From Spirometra erinaceieuropaei (lineage: Eukaryota; Platyhelminthes; Cestoda; Diphyllobothriidea; Diphyllobothriidae): a stretch of 64,000 nt of DNA. The notes beneath the pieces were generated by a model. It saw only the letters and a program-made list of their open reading frames with translations. It had not been told where the DNA came from and did no database searches. The first letter of the stretch is position 1. Each line of letters opens with the position of its first letter. The stretch covers positions 2,618,952 to 2,682,951 of the forward strand of contig CACRXP010000016.1 in the NCBI GenBank assembly GCA_902702965.1. Reading direction: 5' to 3'. The translations under genes and the position numbers were made by a program. Positions 34,962 to 44,688 of this stretch are shown here, piece after piece.

Positions 34962-35102
34962 ACCCTCTCAGCCTGGTATGTCCCGGCAGTTCTCTGACGC
35001 CTGGTTCTCTGCCTGTAGATGTGCTTGCACTCGCGCTGGGAATACAGGTTATGGGCATGGCGGTTCAGGTATCGTCCTCGTCCTTCTGACCCCTGTTGCA
35101 GT
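34962..35102 (+). repeat. Repeat module R6, interrupted by a hammerhead-bearing element
   Basis: CAGCCTGGTATGTCCCGGCA to CTTCTGACCCCTGTTGCAG matches 13305-13435. It ends at CCCTGTTGCAGT (35091-35102), which is repeated at 35526-35537 on the far side of the inserted element. Confidence 0.55.
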
Positions 35103-35146
35103 CTCGAAGAAGAAGACACGATCGCCGGGACAAGAGCTTTATTAAC

Positions 35147-35186
35147 CTGTTGTTTCGGATTCCTGCTCGAATCCATCATCAGAGAC
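35147..35186 (-). ncRNA. Hammerhead ribozyme-like motif, cleavage triplet lost
   Basis: On the minus strand: CTGATGA, then the stem II arms GGATTC and GAATCC around a 6-base loop, then GAAAC. The next bases are AAC instead of GTC, so the uridine of the NUH cleavage triplet is gone. Confidence 0.55.
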
Positions 35187-35408
35187 AAAAGCAGATAAGG
35201 GTGGTTCATGCATATGCGGCTGCAGTATTTATAGGATGCAGTAGCCATGCTACCGCATACCTATGAATATTCGCGGCTCCCCCCCCCCACGTGCAATGAT
35301 CCCTGATGAAGGGGGGAGCCGTGAATATTCATAGGTATGCGGTAGCATGGCTACTGCATCCTATAAATACTGCAGCCGCATATGCATGAACCACCCTTAT
35401 CTGCTATT

Positions 35409-35450
35409 GTCTCTGATGATGGATTCGAGCAGGAATCCGAAACGTCAGGC
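35409..35450 (+). ncRNA. Hammerhead ribozyme-like motif, core intact
   Basis: CTGATGA (35413-35419), one unpaired T, stem II GGATTC/GAATCC (6 pairs) with loop GAGCAG, GAAAC (35439-35443), and GTC (35444-35446). Stem I can form from GTCT (35409-35412) with AGGC (35447-35450). These are the conserved elements of a type I hammerhead. The extra base before stem II departs from the textbook core. ACGT, between the GAA and the final C, is self-complementary, leaving almost no stem III in one molecule. Confidence 0.6.
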
Positions 35451-35537
35451 TAAAAAAGCTCTTGTCCCGGCGATCGTGTCGTCTTCAAGACTGCTTCCTG
35501 GGATTCGTCTGTTAGCTTCTATTGGCCCTGTTGCAGT

Positions 35538-36260
35538 GTTGCCGCTGGTCCAGAGTATGTTTTCGACAAGGGGGTGTGGTGGCAAGCCTAGGTACGAGTA
35601 CGTCCGTACCAGCCACCTGCGCCCCCCCCCCGCCGCTGGTCTTCTGGACTCTGTCCTGACACCGGGTCTAGGTAAGTAGTGAGGAAGAGAGAGTGCGGTA
35701 GATGCTGCCCAAGTCTACTATCATTATAAACTTATCCACGCGCAAGTCACCGTGCCTGCTGCACCTAGTTGTGAAGCACACGGATACCTGAGGAAAGAAT
35801 CGAATACCTCCGCCTAGCAGGTTATCCATTCTATGCGTGTTTCTAGTGCACCTAAAAGGGGCCAAGCCGTAGATGCGTTGGATCAGCCCGGAAGCTAAAC
35901 GGTGCGTAGGCAGACGTTATTGGTAATGCTCGCCCATAACAAGTAGGAGCAATTGAAGGTTTGGCGGCATGTCCGCGCCACAGGGAATTTGATTCGTTCC
36001 TCCTTTTTCTTAATGCATAAAATTCTGCTTATTGTGCGTTATGGAACAGGGGTGTGATGGCACTTACGCCCACTCCGGATTTTTTGAATTTTTATGTCAC
36101 GGGTTATGTGTAGTGGATGAAGCGGGTCCAGGTAGGGGAGGAGGATAGAGTGCATTAGATGCAACGCAAGCCTACTCTCACTTCAGGCCTACTTGGGGGC
36201 AAATTACTGTGTTTGTTTTACCTTACTGTGGAGCACACGGTCGAGCACGCCTGTCGAACT
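35538..36260 (+). repeat. Dispersed repeat R3, forward copies
   Basis: GGTGTGGTGGCAAGCCTAGG, then TCTTCTGGACTCTGTCCTGA, then TTATCCACGCGCAAGTCACC at 35574-35755. A second, more decayed copy (AACAGGGGTGTGATGGCAC, GGAGGATAGAGTGCATTAG) lies at about 36045-36250, preceded by a module (GCATGTCCGCGCCACAGGG) shared with 38097. Confidence 0.45.
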
Positions 36261-36759
36261 ATCAGATCCACGGGACTGTAGATAAACCATCTGAAATGAT
36301 GAATTCTCACTGCGTCGCCTGACGTGAACTTGTACATCTCGACTAACTGGTATTAACTGGCCCCTGCATTTGAAATGCAGCATCGTACAACGGTTATGGT
36401 TTACCACCTCAGAGCAGGGAGTCTTTGGCTACTAGGTATTTGGTGTTCAATTTACTTCGGGTTTAGCTCATTAGATATTTCATAACAGTAAGTCCAACCT
36501 TGAATGCAACCATAAGCCCAAACAAAAACCTAAACTTTAATGCTAATAAGGAGGGAGAAAGCAGACCAAGTTTTCCAGTTGCCTGTAAGACTCTTGTATT
36601 GAAACCCAATGCACAAAATGGCGAGTGATCTGCGAAACCTGATCGGCAAAAGTACATTAGCGCAAGCAAATGTTCTCGATAGAAACGAAAAGACTAGGGA
36701 TCTGTGTTTTACTCTAAAGGAGTTCGAATCAATAGCCAAAAACCCAGGTTCTAATCCCG
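36261..36759. other. Unassigned sequence
   Basis: No recognisable gene. It may include the outer parts of the R3 and S2 copies on either side. Confidence 0.25.
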
Positions 36760-37345
36760 GGTGCTTCAAGAAAAACTGGGCTTGAGCGTGACTGTCTGAT
36801 GACGACTAATAAGCCAGAAATGGCCACTCCATTTCTCTTGTGTTTATATATAAATGAGATGATACCGACAAAGGCAAGGGAGACCGGAATGGCCATTTCT
36901 GGCTTATTAGCCGTCATCAGCCAGTCATACCCAACCCCAAGTGTGGATCACTTGAGATTCGAACCCGGGATCTTTGGTCATGGAGTTTGACCAGTCAGCA
37001 TGTTCCGTAACCTGATCGGCGAGCGCCCACTGTCATAATTGATATTCCCGATCACAACCGACAGGACAACGGGCCCGTGGCTCAATGGTAGAGCGTCAAA
37101 CTCCATGACCGAATATCCCGTGTTCGAATCTCAAGTGATCCACACTTGGGGTTGGGTATGACTGGCTGATGACGGCTAATAAGCCAGAAATGGCCATTCC
37201 GGTCTCCCTTGTCTTTGTCGGTATCATCTCATCTATGTCTACTACTAGTCGCTGTGCGACTGCCTGCGAGGATTCTAGTATGAGCCCCAAGGCACAACGG
37301 AACGAGCATGTTCCGTAACCTGATTGGTTAGCGCCCACCGTCATA
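36760..37345. mobile_element. Cluster of S2 SINEs (subfamily S2b) in alternating orientation
   Basis: A plus fragment (about 36790-36845), a minus copy (about 36856-36990) and a plus copy (about 37000-37345) lie end to end. The plus copy has the head GGGCCCGTGGCTCAATGGTA, GTGTTCGAATCTCAAGTGA, the body GACGGCTAATAAGCCAGAAA, and the 3' part CTACTAGTCGCTGTGCGACT to GGAACGAGCATGTTCCGTAA. Minus and plus copies share long perfect inverted segments (GGAATGGCCATTTCTGGC). Confidence 0.6.
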
Positions 37346-37365
37346 ATATATATATATATATATAT
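37346..37365. repeat. (AT)n microsatellite
   Basis: Alternating AT at the S2 end. A similar (AT)n run is at about 37700-37720; the two may be the target duplication of the element between them. Confidence 0.7.
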
Positions 37366-37431
37366 CCCGTTCATCATCCCCAAAAGAAGACGAAGAAGAA
37401 AAAGGGGCGATTGCATGGACCACAGTGTATT

Positions 37432-37476
37432 GGTGCTGACGTTTCGGAAACTTCCTCGTTTCCATCATCAGAGTGG
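37432..37476 (-). ncRNA. Hammerhead ribozyme-like motif
   Basis: On the minus strand: CTGATGA, T, stem II GGAAAC/GTTTCC (6 pairs) around GAGGAA, GAAAC, GTC. The stem II sequence differs from the copies at 35.4 and 50.2 kb but still pairs. Stem I is short, only 2 clear pairs. Confidence 0.55.
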
Positions 37477-37503
37477 TGGGGTGTCTGTTCCTGCTTGCTC
37501 GAA

Positions 37504-37579
37504 NNNNNNNNNNNNNNNNNNNNNNNNNNNNNNNNNNNNNNNNNNNNNNNNNNNNNNNNNNNNNNNNNNNNNNNNNNNN
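37504..37579. other. Assembly gap (76 N)
   Basis: A run of N in the middle of the inverted repeat 37366-37670. The right-arm copy of the ribozyme motif is cut, leaving CCGAAACGTCAGCACC. Confidence 0.95.
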
Positions 37580-37739
37580 TTTCCGAAACGTCAGCACCAA
37601 TACACTGTGGTCCATGCAATCGCCCCTTTTTCTTCTTCGTCTTCTTTTGGGGATGATGAACGGGATAATTTATCAGGACCTCGAATCTTTACTCATGTTG
37701 ATATATATATATATATATATTGAAATCAAAAACGTTCTT

Positions 37740-37815
37740 TGGGAAAGGGAGAAAACTTTATTGAGTAAATTTTCGACGTCGGTTCCCCGTGTCGTCGTCA
37801 AACTAGAGTAAATGT
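37740..37815 (-). repeat. Repeat motif Q, copy 1
   Basis: On the minus strand: TTTGACGACGACACGGGG, AACCGACGTCGAAAATTTAC, then CAATAAAGTTTTCTCCC. Two further copies are at 49560-49645 and 52905-52985. TGACGA, a GGGGAA loop and a following GTCGAAAA recall a distorted hammerhead, but stem II does not align cleanly. Confidence 0.4.
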
Positions 37816-38039
37816 GCTGAAAACAATTAAAATTTCAAACGTGCTACAAAATCAATACACATTTGGTGCCTCAGCTAGTAAGCTGCCGTCGTATGTGTCA
37901 GTCCGTATTGATCGGCTTTCGTCTCTTCCACTTTTCTCTGAGAGTCTTGTACGTTTATGATTTCAATTTATATTTCTTGGGATGCCTGCGTTCCAGTATA
38001 TATATATATATAATTTAAAAGTATTTAACTTTGCTATCG
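37816..38039. other. Unassigned sequence with a short (AT)n run
   Basis: An (AT)n run is at about 37997-38011. No other feature is seen. Confidence 0.3.
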
Positions 38040-38560
38040 TCAAACGTCCTGGCCAAAAGCCCAGACATGTTTCGCTGATGCCTCTGCTGCTGCATGATGT
38101 CCGCGCCACATGGGATTTGAGCCGTTTCTCATTTTTCTTGGTGCACAAAATTTTGTTCATTGTACCTTGTGAACCGGGGGCTGTTGTCTTCGCCATGACA
38201 GCCATTTACGTACGCTGCTAATTTTTCCGAATTGTGTCATGAAAAAGGGTCCAGGTTGTGGATGAGGCGACAGTTAGGAAGATGCTGAATAAGCCTGCCT
38301 TGACTATAAATGAATTCCGCTCAAGTACCGTCCCTGCTCTCGCCCTGCTCTGGAGCCCATAGAGGACATCGTAGGAAACGACGGTCAAACTGTCATGTAT
38401 GTCTTCGAACACAGGGGTAGTTGACGTGGAATATCCAAATCTCCATGCCGGTACATTTACTGTAGTCTCACATGTCAAACCTTTCGGACATGACGCTGGT
38501 TCCCGAGGGTGGACGAGGAGGTGGTGTGGTAGATGCTCTGTAAGTCACTCTAACCCCGAT
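38040..38560 (+). repeat. Dispersed repeat R3, forward copy (long form)
   Basis: TGATGTCCGCGCCACATGGG and TGCACAAAATTTTGTTCATTG are shared with 35968-36035. GTGTCATGAAAAAGGGTCCAGG and ATGAATTCCGCTCAAGTACC continue in R3 order. Diverged. Confidence 0.4.
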
Positions 38561-38774
38561 CTTGAGCAGACTGTAAACATAGTCGGTCACGAAGATCGAA
38601 CTGCGGCATTTGCACGTAGAGCGTGGCGCTGTTATAGAGTCCGCATCGCGTTGATTCTACTAAATATTTCAAAGACTGCAGGGGTAGGACTAGGTTTGGG
38701 ATTGGTGTATGATGGTTGGGATGTTTACGGTCCGGATTATGAGGGTTAGTCTCGGGGTACTCCTGTGGGGTTTA

Positions 38775-38965
38775 GCCGGAGTCGGAAGAGGACGCAGGTG
38801 GCCGGTGCGACGTGAACCCGCGCCTAGGCGTACCATCTTCTCACCGCGCTTGGCCGAAAAAGTAGAGTGACTAGAATTTTAAGCAACGATATTGAAGGTG
38901 GTGGTTTAAATTTCAGCTGGCGCGGCGCGGCGCGGGTCTGGACCTGGACGTACCGCATTTGCTAT
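38775..38965 (-). repeat. Dispersed repeat R3, reverse copy
   Basis: GAGGACGCAGGTGGCCGG, CCCGCGCCTAGGCGTACC, GACTAGAATTTTAAGCAACGA and TCAGCTGGCGCGG match 5518-5650 in order. Confidence 0.5.
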
Positions 38966-39724
38966 GGTTGTGCATTCCTAGCAAGGTCTGCTTAACCACG
39001 ATTTAGCCCCTGGTATTGATCCAGCGCACCTACCAGGTGTCCCGTTTTGTGGGCATATCTCGGCGGAGGTTCATATTCCCCTGCACAACCACAAAACGTT
39101 GCCAGTTATCCCCGTTTGCAGTTTCAGACTCCAGTCATATGCACCCGCTCAACTTTTAAATTAATAGGAGTAAGGCCGACTCCATTGCATGCCATATGCC
39201 TCATTACAGGAAAGTAATCGGCTGACATTATCGGCAGCCTATTGTTGATGATCTACAGCCTGATATACACAAACAAACCATAGAGACTGTTCATCGTGAC
39301 GCATTCATACCGGGCAAAAGGAGGCTGGCCTGAATCCTATCAATCTGAGGCCAAACGTGAAATCGCAAAGGTAGCATTTTCGCAAAATTAATTGTTTGCC
39401 TCGAATGCATCGTGTAACGTTGTTTCAAAGCCTCTTCGCTGGCCTTGCGGTCAAAGGACTATCATAGTCAGGCAATTTTCAAAATTGATGCTTCCGGACA
39501 AAATTGTCGGCCGCAGAAGAGTTTTCCAGGAAAACGAAACAGTGGGTTATTTGTGACAGAATTTTAAACAAAGTTGCAGAAAGCCAATGAGGAGTCAGTC
39601 TGGTAGCAAGGGGAGATAGTCTTGATTCTTTTCCCGCGAATTTCAAGTCGACAGTCCCCCAGCCTTTGCTCAAGGACAAACAATCAGTAATGTAGAGTAG
39701 TCAGCGTTGTGGTTAGGTTTAAGG
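38966..39724. other. Unassigned sequence
   Basis: No recognisable gene or named repeat. Confidence 0.3.
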
Positions 39725-40104
39725 GTAAGATGTGGTTTGGTAGCCCCACCTGATGGACACAATACTGCTGAGACTGGTGTTAAGGGCTAGTGTTAAGAGT
39801 TAGGGTTAGGGGCTGTGGTTAGTTGTTATGGTTAGAGGTTAGGGTTAAAGGTCAGGGTTAGGGATTAGGATTTAGGATTAGGGGTTAGAGTTAGGAGTTA
39901 GGGTTAGGGATTAGCGCAACAGTTTTCCACCTATTCAAAGTACAACCGCGCATTCCCCATAGCTTTTCATTTGCATACAACTGCTTGACCTCGTCGCATG
40001 TGCGTTCCCCGGCCCCACCCGTAAAAAACCCTATTACCACCCGTCCCGTATTAGAGGTGACTGGGGTTTTCTTATTTCAGTGGGGCTACTAAGCCACTTC
40101 CGAC
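39725..40104. mobile_element. TIR element type A with telomere-like core, copy 2
   Basis: Left end GTAAGATGTGGTTTGGTAGC and right end GGGGCTACTAAGCCACTTCC are inverted repeats. The core is a TTAGGG-type array (about 39775-39920), then CAAAGTACAACCGCGCATTC, TTGCATACAACTGCTTGAC and TCCCGTATTAGAGGTGACTG. It is about 80 percent identical to copy 1 by eye. Confidence 0.65.
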
Positions 40105-40299
40105 CGGTTTAGATAGTAACTCGTATACGTTGCACATATGGTTGGGATATGGCTGTCTGTTGACGGATAATAGGTCGAAAACGGGAATTCTACATGTGGA
40201 GGTTGCGTTTTGTACTTTGGCGTCAGGAGCAACTATGCGAACTCCCAAACATTTGGGTTTTGGCAATAAGGGCTGCAACAAATATTTTCCTTGGCAGAA

Positions 40300-40460
40300 T
40301 TCAGACCACCAGTTGGCGAGCAAACGCTGGCTTTTGACAAATTCTTGTCATGCCTGTACAGTTATATGGGAAGGTCGTAGAAGCAAAAGCATGTCAGTGG
40401 TAAGAGAAATCATCTAAAGTCCGTCTTAAAATATAGGCAGGAGTGGGAATATCGGGGCGC
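40300..40460 (+). repeat. Repeat R7, plus copy
   Basis: CAGTTGGCGAGCAAACGCTG, GACAAATTCTTGTCATGCC, TGTACAGTTATATGGGAA and AGTGGTAAGAGAAATCATC match 51628-51790 (plus) and 41240-41425 (minus). The class is unknown. Confidence 0.5.
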
Positions 40461-41239
40461 GGGTTAAGAGTAGTCATCGTCGGACAGAAAACTGACGGTA
40501 GCGCCCGAAAAACGTCTACAGGAGAACAATACAATAACTTCGACAAAACAAAATTTAGTCCGGTGTTTGGCGCAAAGGGTAAGCAAAATTTGTACCGCAG
40601 ATAGCATTGAGGAGAAGCTTAGTAAGACCCAAGACTTGATTCGTGAAAGCGGGTATCCTAACAAGTCCACTGGAATGTTGAGCGTTTGGAAAAACCCACC
40701 CCACGGACTACTGCAAAGTAAACGCTGTTCCTCAACGTCCTTTTTCAAGGGGGCTTTTCGAGTAAACCCCTAAGAAGACGCCTTGGTTCAGCTATCTTAC
40801 AAACCTTCCCAGTAGCTGGGTTTTGAGTTGTTGTATCTACCAGCCATATTTTGGGCGGAGACGGTAAGGTTAGGTTGTAAAGTCAGACCACATTAATTTC
40901 CATCTTCTCTTTAACCTGCTCCTGTGGAACAGATTATATTGGTCGCGCCGAGTCGGAGTCTATACAAAAAAATATGAGAACAGCTCCTGGAATGACTGTG
41001 AAAAGGCTAAACTAGGAGCATAAACGGTGCAGTTCTCGCGCATGCTGTTAGTACCGAACGTCGCGTGGTCCCAGCGAAGCTTTTCGCGTGATTTATATGG
41101 TTCCATCGAGCTCCCCTAAGGTCCTGGGCCAACGCCTATTAGTGACGGCAGAAGCGGTGGGCATCAGGTTATGGAAACCAATCTTGTGCGCACTGAATAT
41201 CCACGTTCAGGCTCCGCGCCCTTCCGCTCATTGACTGCT
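40461..41239. other. Unassigned sequence between two inverted R7 copies
   Basis: ORFs on both strands at 40464-40773 shadow one another. No domain was recognised. It may be the interior of a larger element bounded by R7. Confidence 0.25.
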
Positions 41240-41425
41240 TTTACCCCCTGTCCTCCCCCCTCCCATATTCTCACATCCGCCTGTGGTTTAAGACGAACTT
41301 TAGTCAGTTTCTCTTAACACTTACTTGTTTTTGCTGTTACCCCATTCCCATGTAATTGTACTGGCCTGACGAGAATTTGTCGAAAGCTAACGTATGCTCG
41401 CCAACCGGTCTTCTGTGAACGAATT
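41240..41425 (-). repeat. Repeat R7, minus copy
   Basis: On the minus strand: GGTTGGCGAGCATACGTTAG, GACAAATTCTCGTCAGGCC, AGTACAATTACATGGGAA and GTGTTAAGAGAAACTGAC. It forms an inverted pair with 40300-40460. Confidence 0.5.
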
Positions 41426-42099
41426 GATATGCATGCTTTGTCGCGGAATCGAGAAAAGCCTTTTGATTTTCTAAGGATTTAGTTTTTCCATTTCGTGGAA
41501 ATAAGCTCTGATGGGCTTCCTAGACGCCTGCACTTTAATACTGTAGGAAGGGATATTTAAAAAGATTCGAAAAACGTTATAAGCATAAATAACTGTATTT
41601 TAAATGCAGGTCGAAGTACTTCTCCGATTTATTCACTGCAATGAGATACATTCATCTGAAAGGGCAAAACGAAGCCATAACAAATGAGCGATAAACAGTC
41701 GTTATCAGATGGTCATGTGCAGATAGAGGCAGATAAGTCTGTTAGACGTTCGCCCAACCATTCGAAAAAGGCCAGCACTTAGCCTTTGGGATCTTTTTGC
41801 TACAGCACCCAGAGACGAAACCTCGCCAAAACGGTTGCTTCCAAAAGTATAAAGCATGGCTGTCCTATAAAAGTAATAAACCGCGCGTTCCAAACGCAAA
41901 CCGGGCCAAAAAGTCAGTATCCTGAAATATCAGATCGGTTTTTTGAGGCAAAACCTGCCGACAATGCAATTCAATAGTATTCAAAAACTAGGCGAAGGGT
42001 TAGTTGCTGCCATATGCGTGCAAATGAAGATTTCATTGAGAGGGAACAAAGTATCACGTGGTTGCACCTTATTTCCTATTTCGGTAACTAAACGTTTGG
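41426..42099. other. Unassigned sequence
   Basis: No recognisable gene or repeat family. Confidence 0.3.
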
Positions 42100-42610
42100 G
42101 GCAGATAAGCGGTGAGATTAATGTTAGGGATTGCGCAAAGCTTAAAGTTAGAATAAGGGTTAAGGTCAGGACTAGGATACATGACTGGGTACCTTCCCTG
42201 TAAGGTATGGGAGATTTTTATTCCTATGTCTCGCTGTTACTTCAACAAAAGATAAATATATGAAATTATTCAGTTTTTGCACATGACATCAAAACACGGA
42301 TTTTGGGAAGAACATGTGGCGAATATACGAGTGCTTTCGATAAATTATTATCGGGCCTGAACATTTATACGGGAATGAGGTACAAACTGAAACGTGTGAG
42401 CGTTAAGTGTAGTCGATTATGGTTCGTCTCTTCATGTAGACAGAGTATGTCAATGAAGGGGAGAGGGGAGGAGAGGAGGCAGTAAGTGACATTGAGGGTT
42501 AGGTAAAGCACTAAAACCCTAGTCTTAACCCCAAATCCAAGTTGCAGCCGAAGCTTGGCAACCCTATTACCAAGCATAACCCAAAATAACTAATTCCAGC
42601 CATTACCCAA
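42100..42610. repeat. Scattered degenerate telomere-like sequence
   Basis: TTAGGG-like pieces at 42118-42175 (ATTAATGTTAGGGATTGC, AGAATAAGGGTTAAGG) and CCCTAA-like pieces at 42490-42610 face each other around unrelated sequence. No element ends were found. Confidence 0.35.
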
Positions 42611-43234
42611 ACCCTACCTTTGAGCTCAAAACGGACAACTTTAATGTAGATACCGATATCGGATATCGAAATCCGCTCCCTGCATAAACCTTATTGCAAT
42701 CTACTGCGAGGCAAACCGTCATGAAGCATACCTAACTAGGTAAGATAAGAAGGTAGACTTTTGAGAAAATACCCAGGGGGTTACCTACCCTACCCTTACC
42801 TACTGTCATGTGAGCTCCTGTTTCACGACAGGAACTATTTTAAGTCCCAAGGGAGTAACATTCTCCCTGGGTAAGGACATTGATCCGTATTCTAGCGAGC
42901 TGCTAATAGTTAATACGCCAGAAATCGCGATTTCGATATCCATTGTCTTCGCCAAGACTACTTTCTTATCATCCACTGTATGTCATAATTGGACTGTCCC
43001 TTTTAAGCTTAATGGAGGGTGTAGCATAAAAAGATAAAAGTAGTTCCCTTCCCACTATTCAATCGGGGCAGACAGACAATCGCTTCTCCTACGGAGAGCT
43101 TGATTATGGTGTGGGAGTTGAGGCGAAATTTTGCATGCCTTTTATCAGAATGCAACCTGAGAATCTGTTTTAAAGTGGCTAAATACGGAATGCAAGTACA
43201 CAGATTAGTTTGCGAATTGTGATAGGTTCACTGG
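42611..43234. other. Unassigned sequence
   Basis: No gene was recognised. GCTAATAGTTAATACGCCAG followed by AAATCGCGATTTCGATATCC (42901-42942) may be a very old S2 fragment. Confidence 0.25.
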
Positions 43235-43890
43235 ATCAGTGGAATTGAATTGCTGGCGTTTTGGAAAGCTTGTCCGGCTTTCCATTATCAAAGCGTTTCA
43301 TCCAGAAATCGGCCAGAATTTTAGCTAAACAGTCGAATTGGTTGGCCTTGGGCTGATCGATTTTTCACTTTTTTCGGTGTCTTGGCCGTCTGGTCGTTTT
43401 CTGTGACTGTAGGCACCTCTTACGTTGTGTGTCGTCGCCTTAATGCGTGTCGGTCGCATTTGTGCGTCCCGTTAGGTTGAATACTCCGACGGGCCATGTT
43501 GGTTTGGTATTCTTAGACTCCGTGTGACCTTCTTGTCCTGCTCATGACGTTTGTAGGGACTTAGGACATTATAGGCCACAAGAAGGTCTAGGTGCCTGCT
43601 GACGGAGTTGACATCTGACTACCAAGCTTCAAGTGTGAGATGTTCTGTCCCTGAGGTGTCCCGGCTTATGACGGTTGCTCCTTGGAAGTCAAAACTGTGG
43701 CCATTTTTCTCGAAGTGAGTCGCAAGCAGTGCGCTCCAGTCTAGTCTCCGAGTTGCCAGTTTGTACTCGTGTTCGTGGGTCTGCCATTTCCGTTCGGTTT
43801 CCTCAACGTAGTTGCAGCTTACTTCGATACAGCCTATTTGATAGACAACTGTTGAGGTTTTAGTGGGTGGCAATGTGTCAAACGGCAACG
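43235..43890 (-). pseudogene. Penelope-like element relic: GIY-YIG endonuclease end plus 3' terminal repeat
   Basis: The minus-strand frame 43888-43619 reads VVYQIGCIEVSCNYVEETER, then a WSALLATHFEKNGHSFDF segment and GTEHLTLEAW. This is the order of a PLE-type GIY-YIG domain: a Cys-containing VYxIxC strand, the Y-V-x-E-T strand, the H-x-x-x-x-G-H-x-F-x-F segment and the C-terminal ExW. The glycine of YVGET reads Glu, so the nuclease is probably dead. About 330 bases downstream, at 43250-43295 minus, lies a decayed hammerhead-like motif: stem II GGAAAG/CTTTCC still pairs, but the core reads TTGATAA, AAAAC and GCC. No reverse-transcriptase part is attached. Confidence 0.6.
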
Positions 43891-44688
43891 AATTGTCGCC
43901 CGGGAGTCGATGGGCAACGGCTACTCTGGCGTTTGCTAAGCTGAGCTCGGATTTATTATTTCCGATAAGGGCATATGGTCACTTGGCTATGTTGATGAAG
44001 ATCCACGACTTAAGATGAAGCAGTGCTGGACTCTAAAGAAGGTTGCCCGTGATCCGATAAAACAAGAGGACAGACAGACCGTTAAAAGTACTCAAAGTTC
44101 ATTTAGACGTCTAGCTATTTAGTCGCTATCATCAAAGAAATCCCCCAGAGTGCTTCTTCATCGGCAAGCAATGAAAACTACAAATGATATATCAACGAAC
44201 CTTCGTCACTCTTAACCGTGCGGAAATTAGTATCCCCGCGGCCTATAATTAAGCTTTCCTTTCATTTGAGAGTCTGGTCCACTATCTGGTCACAAACTGG
44301 GATTTGCATAAATCAATTCATTTGAAGAGAATTTAAATTCCACTCTCTAGACAGATGTCCTTCTCTAGGCAGTGGTAATAAACTACCGACTCCATAAACC
44401 ACCTATAGGCTGCCGGGTCGCAGACATAATATCGACTAGCAGGAGGTGATTGACGCAACGCCTTCGTTTTTGCACAATCACGCTACTGTTGAGGACTTAA
44501 TTATTGTTCTTTTTTAACAGTTTACCACAAGGAATGTTATTTTTTCAAGACTTCTACCTTACACCATATTTTGTCCCGGTCGCTTTCTCTGTGAAAACTG
44601 AGTGCGACTGCTTTACGCATCTCCGTAGTGATGTGCGTACGAGGAGAATTGGAAACTTAACCTTTTAGCTCAGTCAGTTCGGCGGAGG
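43891..44688. other. Unassigned sequence
   Basis: No recognisable gene or repeat family. Upstream PLE coding sequence might be expected here on the minus strand, but none was recognised. Confidence 0.3.

Larger units (their letters stand above)
35103..35525 (+). mobile_element. Penelope-like mini-element: inverted terminal arms with hammerhead motifs, 12-bp target duplication
   Basis: The element is 423 bp. Its left arm (35103 to about 35285) and right arm (about 35312 to 35490) are inverted repeats of near-identical sequence around a ~25-base centre (CACGTGCAATGATCCCTG). A single-copy tail of about 40 bases (GCTTCCTGGGATTCGTCTG to TTCTATTGG) follows on the right. CCCTGTTGCAGT flanks it on both sides. 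Both arms carry a hammerhead-like motif. Full PLEs in this window carry the same arm after the GIY-YIG end, so this is read as a PLE derivative that kept only its inverted terminal repeats. ORFs in the arms are mirror images of one another and not genes. Confidence 0.7.
37366..37700 (+). mobile_element. Hammerhead-bearing inverted-repeat mini-element with an internal gap
   Basis: The left arm CCCGTTCATCATCCCC to GGTGCTGACGTTTCGG is mirrored after the gap by CCGAAACGTCAGCACC to GGGGATGATGAACGGG. The tail (GGACCTCGAATCTTTACTC, ATGTTG) resembles the tails at 35500 and, inverted, at 49696. It is inserted in an (AT)n run. The arm belongs to another subfamily than 35.1 kb, with the same ribozyme-like core. 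Confidence 0.6.

Noticed and set aside
35284..35312. Possible CRISPR-like or origin-like hairpin at the palindrome centre
   Set aside because: There is a single centre between two long arms of a mobile element. No spaced direct repeats and no associated genes.
34949..35679. Two near-identical 'proteins' starting MATASYKYCSRI on opposite strands
   Set aside because: They are translations of the two inverted arms of one mobile element, including the ribozyme motif. They are not genes.
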